Source of the DNA: Bacillota bacterium
GTDB lineage: Bacteria > Bacillota > Clostridia > Lachnospirales > Lachnospiraceae
Assembly (NCBI GenBank): GCA_023423045.1
Contig: JAFAGA010000056.1
Span: 9,544 to 73,543 of the forward strand
Direction: 5' to 3'
Length of the DNA: 64,000 nucleotides
Notes under the pieces: model-generated
Seen by the model: the letters and a program-made list of their open reading frames with translations, nothing else
What the model was told of the DNA's origin: nothing
The model's database searches: none
In this document: one piece after another, positions 17,577 to 25,598 of the stretch
Layout of the letters: the number at the start of each line of letters is the position of its first letter
Numbering within the stretch: the first letter of the stretch is position 1
Made by a program: the position numbers and the translations under genes

Positions 17577-18455
17577 TCATTTGCTTCTTATCAGTATATC
17601 CTTCAGCTCTTCTACGGAAAAATGATAATGGGTATTACAAAAATGACAGTTCACCTCAATGGGCTCGTTCTCTTCTATCATCTCGCTGATTTCCTTCCGT
17701 CCGATGGAAACAATGGCCTTCTCCACCCTGTCCTTGGTACAGTTGCATTCAAAGGCGGTCGGAAGCTTGTCCAATATTTGCAGGCCAAATTCTCCGAGAA
17801 CATATTCCAGAATCATTTCCGGAGTCATTTCCTTATCCAACAGGGAGGTAATCCCCGTGATTTCATTCACCTTCTGCTCCAGGCGATCGATGAGGGAGGA
17901 ATCAGCAAAGGGCATCAGCTGAAGGATGAATCCCCCCGCCTGCCTTACCGTATTCTCCTTGTTCATCAGCACACCGAGAGCGACAACCGAAGGTACCTGC
18001 TCACTGGCTGCATAATAATAAGCGATATCCTCGGCGATCTCGCCGGATACCAGATGTGTCTGTCCGGTATAAGGCTCCTTCAGACCCAGATCCTTGATCA
18101 CGCTAAGAATCCCGGCTCCCAGGGCTCCGCCCACATCCAGCTTCCCTTTCTCATTGGCAGGCAGGAGTACCTCGGGATGATAGGCATAACCCTTCACCGT
18201 TCCCCGGGAATTGGCTGTCACAATCAATCCTCCGATGGGACCGCTGCCCTTGATCTGCAGGGTAAGGATATCCTCTTCCCCCTTCATCATGCTGCCCATC
18301 ATTGCTCCTGCTGTGAGCAGCCTTCCCAGGGCTGCCGTTGCCACCGGGCTGGTGTTATGAAGCATTCTGGCCTGCTCCACCAATTCCTTCGTTGTTGCCG
18401 CGAATGCCCGGATCTGGCTGTCCGCCGCACTCGCCCTGATTATATAATCCGACAT
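17577..18455 (-). CDS. hslO: Redox-regulated chaperone Hsp33
   Basis: The 292-residue cytoplasmic protein has the typical N-terminus (DYIIRASAADSQIRAFAATT) and the C-terminal zinc/redox switch with four cysteines, CNC in FECNCTKDR and CHFC in VNCHFCNTHYHF. When oxidised, Hsp33 releases zinc and holds unfolding proteins. Start chosen at 18455 (GGAGG 5 bases upstream). It lies 38 bases upstream of the GH8 gene on the same strand, so the two may be co-transcribed, though with no functional link. Confidence 0.96.
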   Translation of the reverse strand: MSDYIIRASAADSQIRAFAATTKELVEQARMLHNTSPVATAALGRLLTAGAMMGSMMKGEEDILTLQIKGSGPIGGLIVTANSRGTVKGYAYHPEVLLPANEKGKLDVGGALGAGILSVIKDLGLKEPYTGQTHLVSGEIAEDIAYYYAASEQVPSVVALGVLMNKENTVRQAGGFILQLMPFADSSLIDRLEQKVNEITGITSLLDKEMTPEMILEYVLGEFGLQILDKLPTAFECNCTKDRVEKAIVSIGRKEISEMIEENEPIEVNCHFCNTHYHFSVEELKDILIRSK

Positions 18456-18507
18456 AATAACCTCCATTTAATTTTCACACTAACTTTTTCCAGTTTCTCC
18501 CTGCTGT

Positions 18508-19272
18508 CTATAAATACAATTTATCTTCCTGCCTTTTCTCCCTGGCAATGAAGTAAGCCCGCTCGCAATTCTTCTTTGGCTTCTTCTCCGTCAGCATATC
18601 GTACACGGCAACCAGTTCCATTCCCGCTTCCTCAATCAGCTCCGCTATCCTGTCCAGGGAAAATGCCTTTCGGTAATGCGTTTCTTCGTATTTGCGGTAC
18701 CGCTGGTCCTCCTCCGGAATGAACAGAGTCAGGTTCACTTCATTTAGCTGCTCTTCCTCATAGTAGGTGTTCTCCCAGATAAAGCTTCCCTCCGCCCGGT
18801 TCTCCGCAATCGTCTGGTCTCCGATCAGCTCCTCATAAGCATACCGGGTATCATAGTCAAAAATAAAGAGTCCGCCCGGATCCAGGTAATTATTCACCAG
18901 ACGGAATATCTGCAGAAGTTCCTCCTCTGACAGGATATAATTCATACTGTCACATACACTGACAACTGCTGCCACAGTACCATATAACTCAAATTCCCTC
19001 ATATCCTGGCATAGATACAATATACTCTCTCCCCGGGTTTTTTCCCTTGCGATCTGGAGCATTTCCTCCGAATTATCGATACCGATCATATCATAGCCCC
19101 GGCTGGCAAGGCATCGCGCCATGCTGCCGGTACCGCATCCCAGCTCCAGAACCAGTCCCTGGTCAATCCTATGCTTCTTTAGTAATCCCTGTACATAATC
19201 CGCCCATTCCTCATATGGAACATTGTCCATGAAGAGATCATAGACGGATGCAAATCCTGAATATGGCTGCAT
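18508..19272 (-). CDS. Class I SAM-dependent methyltransferase
   Basis: The 254-residue protein has the SAM-binding glycine motif LVLELGCGTGSMA (about 40-52), the acidic residue at the end of beta-2 (DMIGIDNSEEML), and a motif IV-like VVSVCDSMNYI. Its N-terminus, YSGFASVYDLFMDNVPYEEWADY, is common in uncharacterised Firmicutes methyltransferases. The substrate is unknown. An AAAGGAG site sits 9 bases upstream. It is followed on the same strand by hslO after about 50 bases. Confidence 0.85.
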   Translation of the reverse strand: MQPYSGFASVYDLFMDNVPYEEWADYVQGLLKKHRIDQGLVLELGCGTGSMARCLASRGYDMIGIDNSEEMLQIAREKTRGESILYLCQDMREFELYGTVAAVVSVCDSMNYILSEEELLQIFRLVNNYLDPGGLFIFDYDTRYAYEELIGDQTIAENRAEGSFIWENTYYEEEQLNEVNLTLFIPEEDQRYRKYEETHYRKAFSLDRIAELIEEAGMELVAVYDMLTEKKPKKNCERAYFIAREKRQEDKLYL

Positions 19273-19560
19273 TGCTTGCAGCTCCTTTCTTTATCTTATT
19301 GTCGGCTGTTTTATTCAACAGCGCATTTTTACGGACGTCCCTATTTGCAGCAAGTCCGCAAATTTGTGCTTGAAATGTCAGAAACGGCATCCGATGGCGC
19401 CCTGCTTCCGCTGCCATGAACAAACAGCAGGCCCTTCTTCTTCCCTTAGCTCTGCTGTTATGCCTGTCATTATTCTATTATTTCTGTGAAACCATTCTAA
19501 CATACTAAAAATCGCTTATCAATGTTAATCAATTCAAAAATATAGCTCTTTCCAAGCAGC
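19273..19560. other. Intergenic stretch without a supported gene
   Basis: Short frames are open on both strands near 19240-19430, but none has a ribosome site. The right half is AT-rich. A small hairpin GCTGTT / AACAGC lies near 19303-19320. I see no promoter pair, RNA gene or repeat I can defend here. Confidence 0.5.
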
Positions 19561-19602
19561 CGTAACAGTTCAACCCATGATATCATGGGTTGAACTGTTA
19601 CG
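19561..19602. repeat. 42-bp perfect palindrome without loop
   Basis: CGTAACAGTTCAACCCATGAT is followed immediately by its exact reverse complement, so every one of the 42 bases pairs. It lies 10 bases after the stop of the minus-strand exonuclease gene. It would form a very stable RNA hairpin, but no T run follows on either strand (GGCTGCTTGG on the minus strand), so it is not a standard terminator. Confidence 0.85.
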
Positions 19603-19611
19603 AGCAGCAAT

Positions 19612-20457
19612 TTATTTTATCCCAATTCCTTTCAGTATCTCAACTGTTTTGAGGAGCCCGGTTTCATCATATTGCAACTCCTCCAGCGCATAGGGCAGAG
19701 GAGCTTTGTCATCAAGCTTAATAAGCTGCATATTCTGAAGCAGCTTTTGTGTATTCCTTTGCAGGGAGCTTTGCACTGCAGAGCTTTCCATGCTGCTTAT
19801 CTTCTCAATAATGCTGAAGATACCGCCATGCTCATTGATTAATTTCATCGCTGTTTTGGGACCAATCTTCTCTATCCCTCTGATATTATCCGCATTATCT
19901 CCCACCAATGCCTTATAGTCTGCAAAATAACAGGGCTCAATTCCATATTTCTCATAAAATCGGTATGTATCAAAAAGGATCGTATTCTTTCCCCGATATC
20001 TCAGGACCTGGATATTGTCATTCAATAATTGAAAAAAATCCGAATCGAAGGAGGAAATAACCACCGGCAGACTGCTGTTGTATTTGATCGCATAGCTCGC
20101 TGTCACATCATCCGCCTCAAAGCCGTCGGTTTCCATATATTTAATCTTCATATAATCCAGTGCCCGAAAGATGTCAGGCAATTGAATGAAAGGATTTTCC
20201 TCCTCCGGTACATTGGAGTAGTCAATACGGTTTGCCTTATAATCGGCATTGATCGCAACCCTTTCATTGCCTTTGTCTCCGTCAAACACCACAATCATAT
20301 GGGAGGGTTTAACCATTTTAATAATATTAACAAGACCGCCCACAAAACCCAGCGTACCGTGGATTGCTTTACCATCCTTATTCAGAATGCTGGAAGGCAT
20401 TCCGAAGAACATTTGAAACAGCAGATTGTGCCCGTCAATAATCAGTAATTTATTCAT
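19612..20457 (-). CDS. 5'-3' exonuclease (DNA polymerase I N-terminal-domain type)
   Basis: The 281-residue stand-alone FEN-family nuclease has LLIIDGHNLLFQMFFGMP at the N-terminus, VVFDGDKGNERV, the acidic metal-binding cluster DGFEADDVTASYA, SSFDSDFFQLL, and a helix-hairpin-helix DNA-binding segment, DNIRGIEKIGPKTAMKL. These are the metal-site residues of the Pol I 5' nuclease and its ExoIX/YpcP-like paralogs. It should remove RNA primers or 5' flaps during replication and repair. It has an AGGAG site and is a single-gene unit followed by the palindrome at 19561. Confidence 0.93.
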   Translation of the reverse strand: MNKLLIIDGHNLLFQMFFGMPSSILNKDGKAIHGTLGFVGGLVNIIKMVKPSHMIVVFDGDKGNERVAINADYKANRIDYSNVPEEENPFIQLPDIFRALDYMKIKYMETDGFEADDVTASYAIKYNSSLPVVISSFDSDFFQLLNDNIQVLRYRGKNTILFDTYRFYEKYGIEPCYFADYKALVGDNADNIRGIEKIGPKTAMKLINEHGGIFSIIEKISSMESSAVQSSLQRNTQKLLQNMQLIKLDDKAPLPYALEELQYDETGLLKTVEILKGIGIK

Positions 20458-20603
20458 GCTTTTCTCCTATCAAGTAGATACATCTGGCTATGATCCAGCA
20501 GATGACTTAATTATCATAGACCATATATCCTTGGCAGGCAATACTTTTCATGATAAAATTCAGATATTATGTTACAAGGCTGCAGCGATAAAGTAATGTG
20601 AGC

Positions 20604-21368
20604 CTATAGCTGCTTTTTATTGAATGCCATAACCGAAGCAGTCACGGATGCAGCAATGAAAACTCCACAAATAATAACTGCAGGTACAAAATCCGAAGCA
20701 GCTTTTTGTGCTGTAAGTATCTGCATGTTTTCCAAGGATAAGGTAACAGGATTATACTTTCGCAGCTGCGGAAATATATTAATAATCGTCATGATAACGA
20801 GAACACCGCCGCAAAAAAGCAGACTTCCATAAGTATTTTTAAACAGCACCCCGCCCAAAAGGATAAGCGCAACCAGCAGTATTCCGAACAGCCACATCCC
20901 TGAGAATGCCAGAAATGCATTACTTATATTTTCTATTGTAAAGTAGTAAAAGGTATAGGCATAGGTAACTGCAAGGCAGAGCAGATAGGCTGCTGACCAG
21001 ATGACTGCCGCTGCCGTGAATTTTGCGAAAATGACCGTGCTGCGTTTCATTCCCTTCGTCAGTATGTTAATCAGCGTCCCTTTGGAAAATTCATTTGCCA
21101 TGATACCGCTGAAGATAATGGCAAGCACTAACAGCCCCATTTGACCCACATTTTTGAAAAACTGGGCAAAGCTGTCCATTGCGGTTGGTTCCCCCATTCC
21201 GAGAGCGGAGGCCTCTATGCCTGCGGCTTTCAATATTTCCGGTGTAAACTTTGCAAAAAGCGGACTCATGACACCGAAGATCAAAAACACGACAATCATT
21301 ATCATTAACTTATAGGTACGAAGATTCTCTGTAAATTCTTTTTTAACAAAAGCATAGTAGACCCTCAT
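20604..21368 (-). CDS. ABC-2 family permease
   Basis: The 254-residue protein has six or so membrane helices with the ABC-2 pattern: a short cytoplasmic N-terminus (VKKEFTENLRTYKL), a first helix, then an extracellular loop, and the conserved NEFSKGTLINILTKGMKRS amphipathic stretch before the third helix. The start overlaps the ATPase stop by 4 bases (ATGA). It is the last gene of the XRE / PLDc_N / ATPase / permease unit and resembles YxlG of Bacillus in position. Export or membrane-stress defence is likely; substrate unknown. Confidence 0.88.
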   Translation of the reverse strand: MRVYYAFVKKEFTENLRTYKLMIMIVVFLIFGVMSPLFAKFTPEILKAAGIEASALGMGEPTAMDSFAQFFKNVGQMGLLVLAIIFSGIMANEFSKGTLINILTKGMKRSTVIFAKFTAAAVIWSAAYLLCLAVTYAYTFYYFTIENISNAFLAFSGMWLFGILLVALILLGGVLFKNTYGSLLFCGGVLVIMTIINIFPQLRKYNPVTLSLENMQILTAQKAASDFVPAVIICGVFIAASVTASVMAFNKKQL

Positions 21369-22270
21369 TGTATCGCCTCCAAAAAAAGGTTTTCTATCGT
21401 TGGCTCTGCGATTTCAAGTCTTCTCAGCAGAAGCCTTTCCCCCGCAAGAAGTTCAAACACCCTTGCCTGAGCCGCAGCGATATTGTCAGTCCTTATTATA
21501 ACACCGGTTTCTGTCCGGGTGCAGTTCGTCATGCCGTACAGCGCAATAAATCTTTCCCGGTCCGCCTGGGCTGCAAATTCAATAAGCAAGCTGTCCGCTT
21601 TCCTTTTCGCCTTAAGTTCTGATAAGGTCCCCCATAGAGCTAATCCCCCGTTATTCAGCACCGCCACATGGTCACAGATTCGCTCCACATCCGCAAGGAT
21701 ATGAGTCGAAAAAACAACAGTAACCTTACCCTTGACCGCAAGCAGAATATCAAGGATTTCCTTTCTGCCCATGGGGTCAAGCGCTGAGGTCGGTTCATCA
21801 CAGATAAGCAGCTTCGGCTCGTTTAAGAGTGCCTGGGCAATCCCAAGCCGCTGCTTCATGCCCCGTGAAAATCCACCGATTTTCTTATTGACACCATCCA
21901 GTCCCACAAGCGCCAGCAGCTCATCGCTGCGGCTTTTCACCCGTCCGGCGGGCATGCCGGTAATATCACCGCAAAGCCTTAGATATTCCTTCGGGCGCAT
22001 ATAGGGATAAAATTCCGGCACATCAGGCAGATAACCGATATATTGATTGGTTTTGGTCTGTCCAAAATTGACCGTCTCACCGCAGACCTTCACACTTCCG
22101 CTGTCCGCCTTTAAAAGTCCCAGAATCATCTTCATCGTAGTAGTCTTTCCCGCGCCGTTCTGTCCTATAAAACCAAAGATCAAATGCTCCGGTACGGAAA
22201 AAGAAAGACCGTCTATGACCTTATTGCTCCCAAAGCACTTGGACAAGTTTTCTATCGTAAGAATATCCAT
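21365..22270 (-). CDS. ABC transporter ATP-binding protein
   Basis: The 301-residue ATPase has Walker A GQNGAGKTTTMK (about 34-45), signature FSRGMKQRLGIAQ, Walker B LLICDEPTSALDP and H-loop VVFSTHIL. The ~90-residue C-terminal tail is normal for drug/bacteriocin-export ATPases. It overlaps the downstream permease by 4 bases, and its start base is the last base of the PLDc_N gene's stop codon. Such tight coupling shows a dedicated exporter module. It corresponds in layout to YxlF of the Bacillus sigY operon. Confidence 0.93.
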   Translation of the reverse strand: MDILTIENLSKCFGSNKVIDGLSFSVPEHLIFGFIGQNGAGKTTTMKMILGLLKADSGSVKVCGETVNFGQTKTNQYIGYLPDVPEFYPYMRPKEYLRLCGDITGMPAGRVKSRSDELLALVGLDGVNKKIGGFSRGMKQRLGIAQALLNEPKLLICDEPTSALDPMGRKEILDILLAVKGKVTVVFSTHILADVERICDHVAVLNNGGLALWGTLSELKAKRKADSLLIEFAAQADRERFIALYGMTNCTRTETGVIIRTDNIAAAQARVFELLAGERLLLRRLEIAEPTIENLFLEAIQ

Positions 22271-22464
22271 TATTCATCACCTCTGCCAATGGTAAAATAA
22301 AGCACCGGACCGATAATGTTAATAAAGCTTACAATCACCCAGAGCACACGATTGCCGCGCTTATAGGTTTTGTGAGTCAGGATATGGATGAGTGATGCAC
22401 CGGTCAGCACCACCTCCAGAATCCCCAAAGGGATAAGCACCGGCAATAAACTATTAATATCCAT
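22270..22464 (-). CDS. PLDc_N (phospholipase D nuclease N-terminal-like) membrane peptide
   Basis: The 64-residue protein has two membrane helices (about residues 6-28 and 40-59) around a basic loop (THKTYKRGNRV). It ends with IIGPVLYFTIGRGDE, the PLDc_N/YxlE pattern. In Bacillus subtilis the homologous small protein YxlE is encoded just before the YxlFG exporter and affects SigY activity. Here it is placed identically, before ATPase and permease, but under an XRE regulator. A role as accessory or sensor subunit of the exporter is inference. Confidence 0.8.
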   Translation of the reverse strand: MDINSLLPVLIPLGILEVVLTGASLIHILTHKTYKRGNRVLWVIVSFINIIGPVLYFTIGRGDE

Positions 22465-22473
22465 CCTTATAAT

Positions 22474-23604
22474 TCACTCCTTCCGTTCAATTTTTTGTTC
22501 TGCAAAGGCGGAGAGCCTATGAATTACGCTCTTATATTCCGACTCCCCGTCCAGAATATGAAAGGCAGGGTTTTCTATAACGCTTTGCAAAATGCTGTTT
22601 TTAATGGTCTTCTCATCTCGCGGAGCCTGTAAATCAATATCCTCATCACGAAACCACTCTTCAATACGGTCAAAGAAGCTGTCACCCTGGAGTTTAAACG
22701 GCAGCAAAAAGGTTGTGCAAATGTCAGCATATCTTCCAAGCATCTCCAGCGCTTTTTCCTTGTTACCCAGTACCGCATATCCGTGGGCAGCAATATAATA
22801 AAGCTGGCAGAGCGAGTTAGGATTCAGACTTTCCACATGAAAGCTATCCGACAAACAGATAAACCGGCGCAGGATCTCTTCAAATTTATCCGGCTCATCT
22901 ATCACCAGAAGTAAATAGGAATGCGCCGTTTCCAATAGACTGATCAAATGCTGATACAGGCCGGCCTGTAAAACCAATTTGGCTTTTGCAATATTTCCGG
23001 TCATCTGATAAGCGGAAGCAAGCAGTCTATCATCATTGGAGATAGGCATGCTGTTTTCGCCCAGCCGCTCCAGCACCTGCTGCGGCTGTCCGAGTGCAAG
23101 GAGGCTTATGGCCTCAATCGAATTGGCCTGCCGGGCCAACCGGGCATCATTACTTTCCGTCCTGATCCGTATGCATAGGTCCACAACCTCCTGCAATAAG
23201 GTTTTCTGCCTTTCTTCTTCCTTTAGAAGAGTGCAATAATTAAGCAGTAAGCCTGTCATTCTCAGGAGCAGCGGAAAACAGGAATAGTATTTTTTGATAA
23301 TCGTCCGGCATTCGGAAAGTACCTGATCAAATGGCTTCTTACCAAAGTCATCCGCTAGCCGGTGATAAGTTTTACGGATATCCTGCTCAGTCATCTGCGG
23401 CAGGTAGCCCATAAGCTCATCAATGCTGATATTAAAATATGCCGCAAGCTGCGGAAGAAAAGTGATATCCGGATAGCTCTGCGCCGTCTCCCACTTGGAA
23501 ACCGATGCCTTTGACACTCCGATATACTCTGCAAGCTCATCCTGTGTCACACCTTTTTCTCTTCTCTTTGCCGCGATAACCGTTGATATGTTAATCTCTC
23601 TCAT
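22474..23604 (-). CDS. XRE-family regulator with TPR-like C-terminal domain
   Basis: The first ~65 residues form a Cro/CI helix-turn-helix (AKRREKGVTQDELAEYIGVS, then KASVSKWETAQSYPDI and a FNISIDELMGY end). The remaining ~300 residues are helical with repeat-like hydrophobic spacing, as in TPR-type regulators that sense a ligand or partner. It lies 9 bases upstream of the PLDc_N gene and leads the operon, so it probably controls the exporter behind it. A clear AGAGGTG ribosome site supports the start. Confidence 0.9.
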   Translation of the reverse strand: MREINISTVIAAKRREKGVTQDELAEYIGVSKASVSKWETAQSYPDITFLPQLAAYFNISIDELMGYLPQMTEQDIRKTYHRLADDFGKKPFDQVLSECRTIIKKYYSCFPLLLRMTGLLLNYCTLLKEEERQKTLLQEVVDLCIRIRTESNDARLARQANSIEAISLLALGQPQQVLERLGENSMPISNDDRLLASAYQMTGNIAKAKLVLQAGLYQHLISLLETAHSYLLLVIDEPDKFEEILRRFICLSDSFHVESLNPNSLCQLYYIAAHGYAVLGNKEKALEMLGRYADICTTFLLPFKLQGDSFFDRIEEWFRDEDIDLQAPRDEKTIKNSILQSVIENPAFHILDGESEYKSVIHRLSAFAEQKIERKE

Positions 23605-23786
23605 TACGAATCACCTCTAACTCTATGATAGCTTGATAAGCGCCCCAGATCAATAGAATGATAGGATACTTTGGTTAAAAAAATCAACCGTCAGGAAACA
23701 TCAACATATGCATGGGCAATTGCCTGAAATAAAAATTATTACTTCTACCACTTTATTGAGAGAAGGCTATTCTTCCTAATGTGTAT

Positions 23787-23836
23787 AAACAACAAAGGAC
23801 ACGCTCTGCGAGATGCCCTTATATTAATAAAGCGGC
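23787..23836. repeat. Terminator-linked hairpin repeat, copy A
   Basis: This stretch (AAACAAC, then a hairpin AAGGACA / TGCCCTT around CGCTCTGCGAG, then CTTAT.TTAA and AGCGGC) aligns with 50164-50221. The stem bases differ between the copies but pairing is kept (one A-C mismatch here). In both places it lies just beyond a terminator hairpin at the 3' end of a minus-strand transcription unit. Confidence 0.55.
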
Positions 23837-23865
23837 GTATCATATAAATAAAAATGATACGCCGC
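23832..23865 (-). terminator. Terminator of xylB
   Basis: A perfect 12-bp stem GCGGCGTATCAT / ATGATACGCCGC with a 10-base AT loop lies about 33 bases after the xylB stop. A short T-rich tail (CTTTATTAATAT) follows on the minus strand. It borders the repeat copy at 23787-23836. Confidence 0.75.
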
Positions 23866-23897
23866 CCTATTCCTACGCTATGTATAACACATAAGCT

Positions 23898-25367
23898 TTA
23901 CGTCATCTTATCATAAATACCCTTAAGCGCAGGATATAACTCCTTGAACACCTCATATTTTCTGTTATAGCGTTCTACTTCCTCCGGATCCTGCTCGGTT
24001 GTTCCGGTCACCTTAATCAGCTTCCCGGTCGCCTCCTCCACATTGGCATACCTGCCGCAGCCAACCGCTGCAAGTATGGCTGCGCCGAAGGCCGGTCCTT
24101 CCGTGGAATTGATCTTATCCACCTTGACATTAAGAACATCCGCAATAATCTTACACCACAGCGGGCTCTTCGCCCCACCGCCGTTAATCCGGATACGGTC
24201 AATCTTCACTCCCAAAGATTTTACAATTTCAAAGGAATCCCGAAGTGCAAAAGCAACACCCTCAAGCACTGCCTGCGTCATATTGGCCCGGGTGGTATCC
24301 ATCGTCATTCCGATGAAGGTTCCCCTGGCATTGGGATTATTATGCGGAGTTCTCTCTCCCATCAGATATGGAAGGAAATATACATTATTCTCACCCAGTT
24401 TGGTGATAGCCTGCTGCTCCTTTTCGTACTCCCTGGTTCCCAGAACTTCATCCATCCACCATTTATTAGAGGCCGCTGCCGAAAGCATAACCCCCATGAA
24501 ATGATACCTTCCGTCCGCATGTGCAAAGGCGTGGAGCGAGTTATTCTCATCCACGGCAAACTCTTTGGTGGAGATAAATACAACGCCTGAAGTCCCAAGA
24601 GATACATTGCATCTGCCTTCCCCTACCGTACCGGTTCCGACCGCCGCCACCGCCTGGTCACCGCCTCCGGCAATCACCTTCACTTTCTTCGGCAGCTCCA
24701 GTTCCCTCGCAGCCTGCTCCGCCAGATTGCCAACCACCTGATAGGATTCGAAGATTTTAGCCATCTGCTTCTCCTCCAGCCCGCAAAGCTCCAGCATTTC
24801 TTTGGACCAGCATTTATTCTTTACATCCAGCAGGAGCATGCCTGAGGCATCGGATACATCGGTGCAATGAACACCGGAAAGCCGGTATGCTACATAATCC
24901 TTGGGAAGCATAATCTTCTTAATTTTAGCAAAATTGTCCGGCTCATGCTTTCTGACCCATAGAAGCTTCGGTGCCGTAAAGCCGGTCAGAGCCATATTGG
25001 CGGTGTAGCCGGAGATTTTCTCCCTGCCGACTTCCTGATTCAAATAATCACATTCCGCCTGGGTTCGTCCGTCATTCCACAAAATAGCGGGACGGATTAC
25101 CTGATCCGCCTCATCCAGAATAACCATGCCATGCATCTGTCCGCTGAAGCTGATGCCCTCAATCTGAGATTTATCACAGTCCCTGGTAAGTTCCTTCATA
25201 CCATCCACCAGAGCAGCATACCAATCCTCCGGATTTTGCTCTGACCAACCCGGCTTAGGAAAATACAGCGGATATTCCCTGGTAACGATGCTTTTAATAT
25301 CTCCGGCTTCATCCATCAGGAGAAGCTTGACGGAGGAGGTTCCTAAATCTACACCTACATATAACAT
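23898..25367 (-). CDS. xylB: Xylulokinase
   Basis: It phosphorylates D-xylulose to xylulose 5-phosphate for the pentose phosphate pathway. The 489-residue FGGY kinase has the phosphate-1 motif VGVDLGTSSVKLLLMD, the GISFSGQMHGMVIL segment typical of XylB, an ILWNDGRTQ block, GGGDQAVAAVGTG, and the C-terminal adenosine motif RINGGGAKSPLW. An AGGAG site lies 8 bases before the ATG. It is divergent from the ROK regulator at 25599 with an operator-like dyad between. No xylose isomerase is in the window. Confidence 0.95.
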   Translation of the reverse strand: MLYVGVDLGTSSVKLLLMDEAGDIKSIVTREYPLYFPKPGWSEQNPEDWYAALVDGMKELTRDCDKSQIEGISFSGQMHGMVILDEADQVIRPAILWNDGRTQAECDYLNQEVGREKISGYTANMALTGFTAPKLLWVRKHEPDNFAKIKKIMLPKDYVAYRLSGVHCTDVSDASGMLLLDVKNKCWSKEMLELCGLEEKQMAKIFESYQVVGNLAEQAARELELPKKVKVIAGGGDQAVAAVGTGTVGEGRCNVSLGTSGVVFISTKEFAVDENNSLHAFAHADGRYHFMGVMLSAAASNKWWMDEVLGTREYEKEQQAITKLGENNVYFLPYLMGERTPHNNPNARGTFIGMTMDTTRANMTQAVLEGVAFALRDSFEIVKSLGVKIDRIRINGGGAKSPLWCKIIADVLNVKVDKINSTEGPAFGAAILAAVGCGRYANVEEATGKLIKVTGTTEQDPEEVERYNRKYEVFKELYPALKGIYDKMT

Positions 25368-25402
25368 AGCTCAGTCTCCTTTTATATTCGATCTTTAAAT
25401 AA

Positions 25403-25423
25403 TTGATTTGTTGAATAAACTAA
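25403..25423. promoter_or_regulatory. Putative XylR operator
   Basis: The dyad TTGATTTGTT (25403-25412) and AATAAACTAA (25414-25423) resembles the half-sites TTAGTTTGTT / AACAAACTAA known for XylR of Firmicutes, with a spacer of one base. It lies 35 bases upstream of the xylB start, where binding would block transcription, and in the xylB-xylR intergenic region. The half-site match is inexact and the spacer is shorter than in Bacillus. Confidence 0.5.
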
Positions 25424-25598
25424 TGCATAAAATAACTATAACAACTTGTATCTGTGATGTCAAGCGGCATCTTGTAAGGCAACTAAACAAATATAATGCC
25501 TTAATCATTTTTCTCTTTGCAAAAAATTTAATTTATGTTAACATGAATATAATGAATTAATAATGGGACGCATTAAATTTATACGAAGGGTGACTGTA

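Noticed and set aside
17445..18551. 368-codon open frame on the plus strand
   Set aside because: It is antisense to the GH8 and hslO genes and crosses both and their intergenic gap; both minus-strand proteins have intact active-site motifs.
19238..19423. Short minus-strand frame that overlaps the methyltransferase start
   Set aside because: No ribosome site; frames on both strands are open here, so coding cannot be argued from openness.
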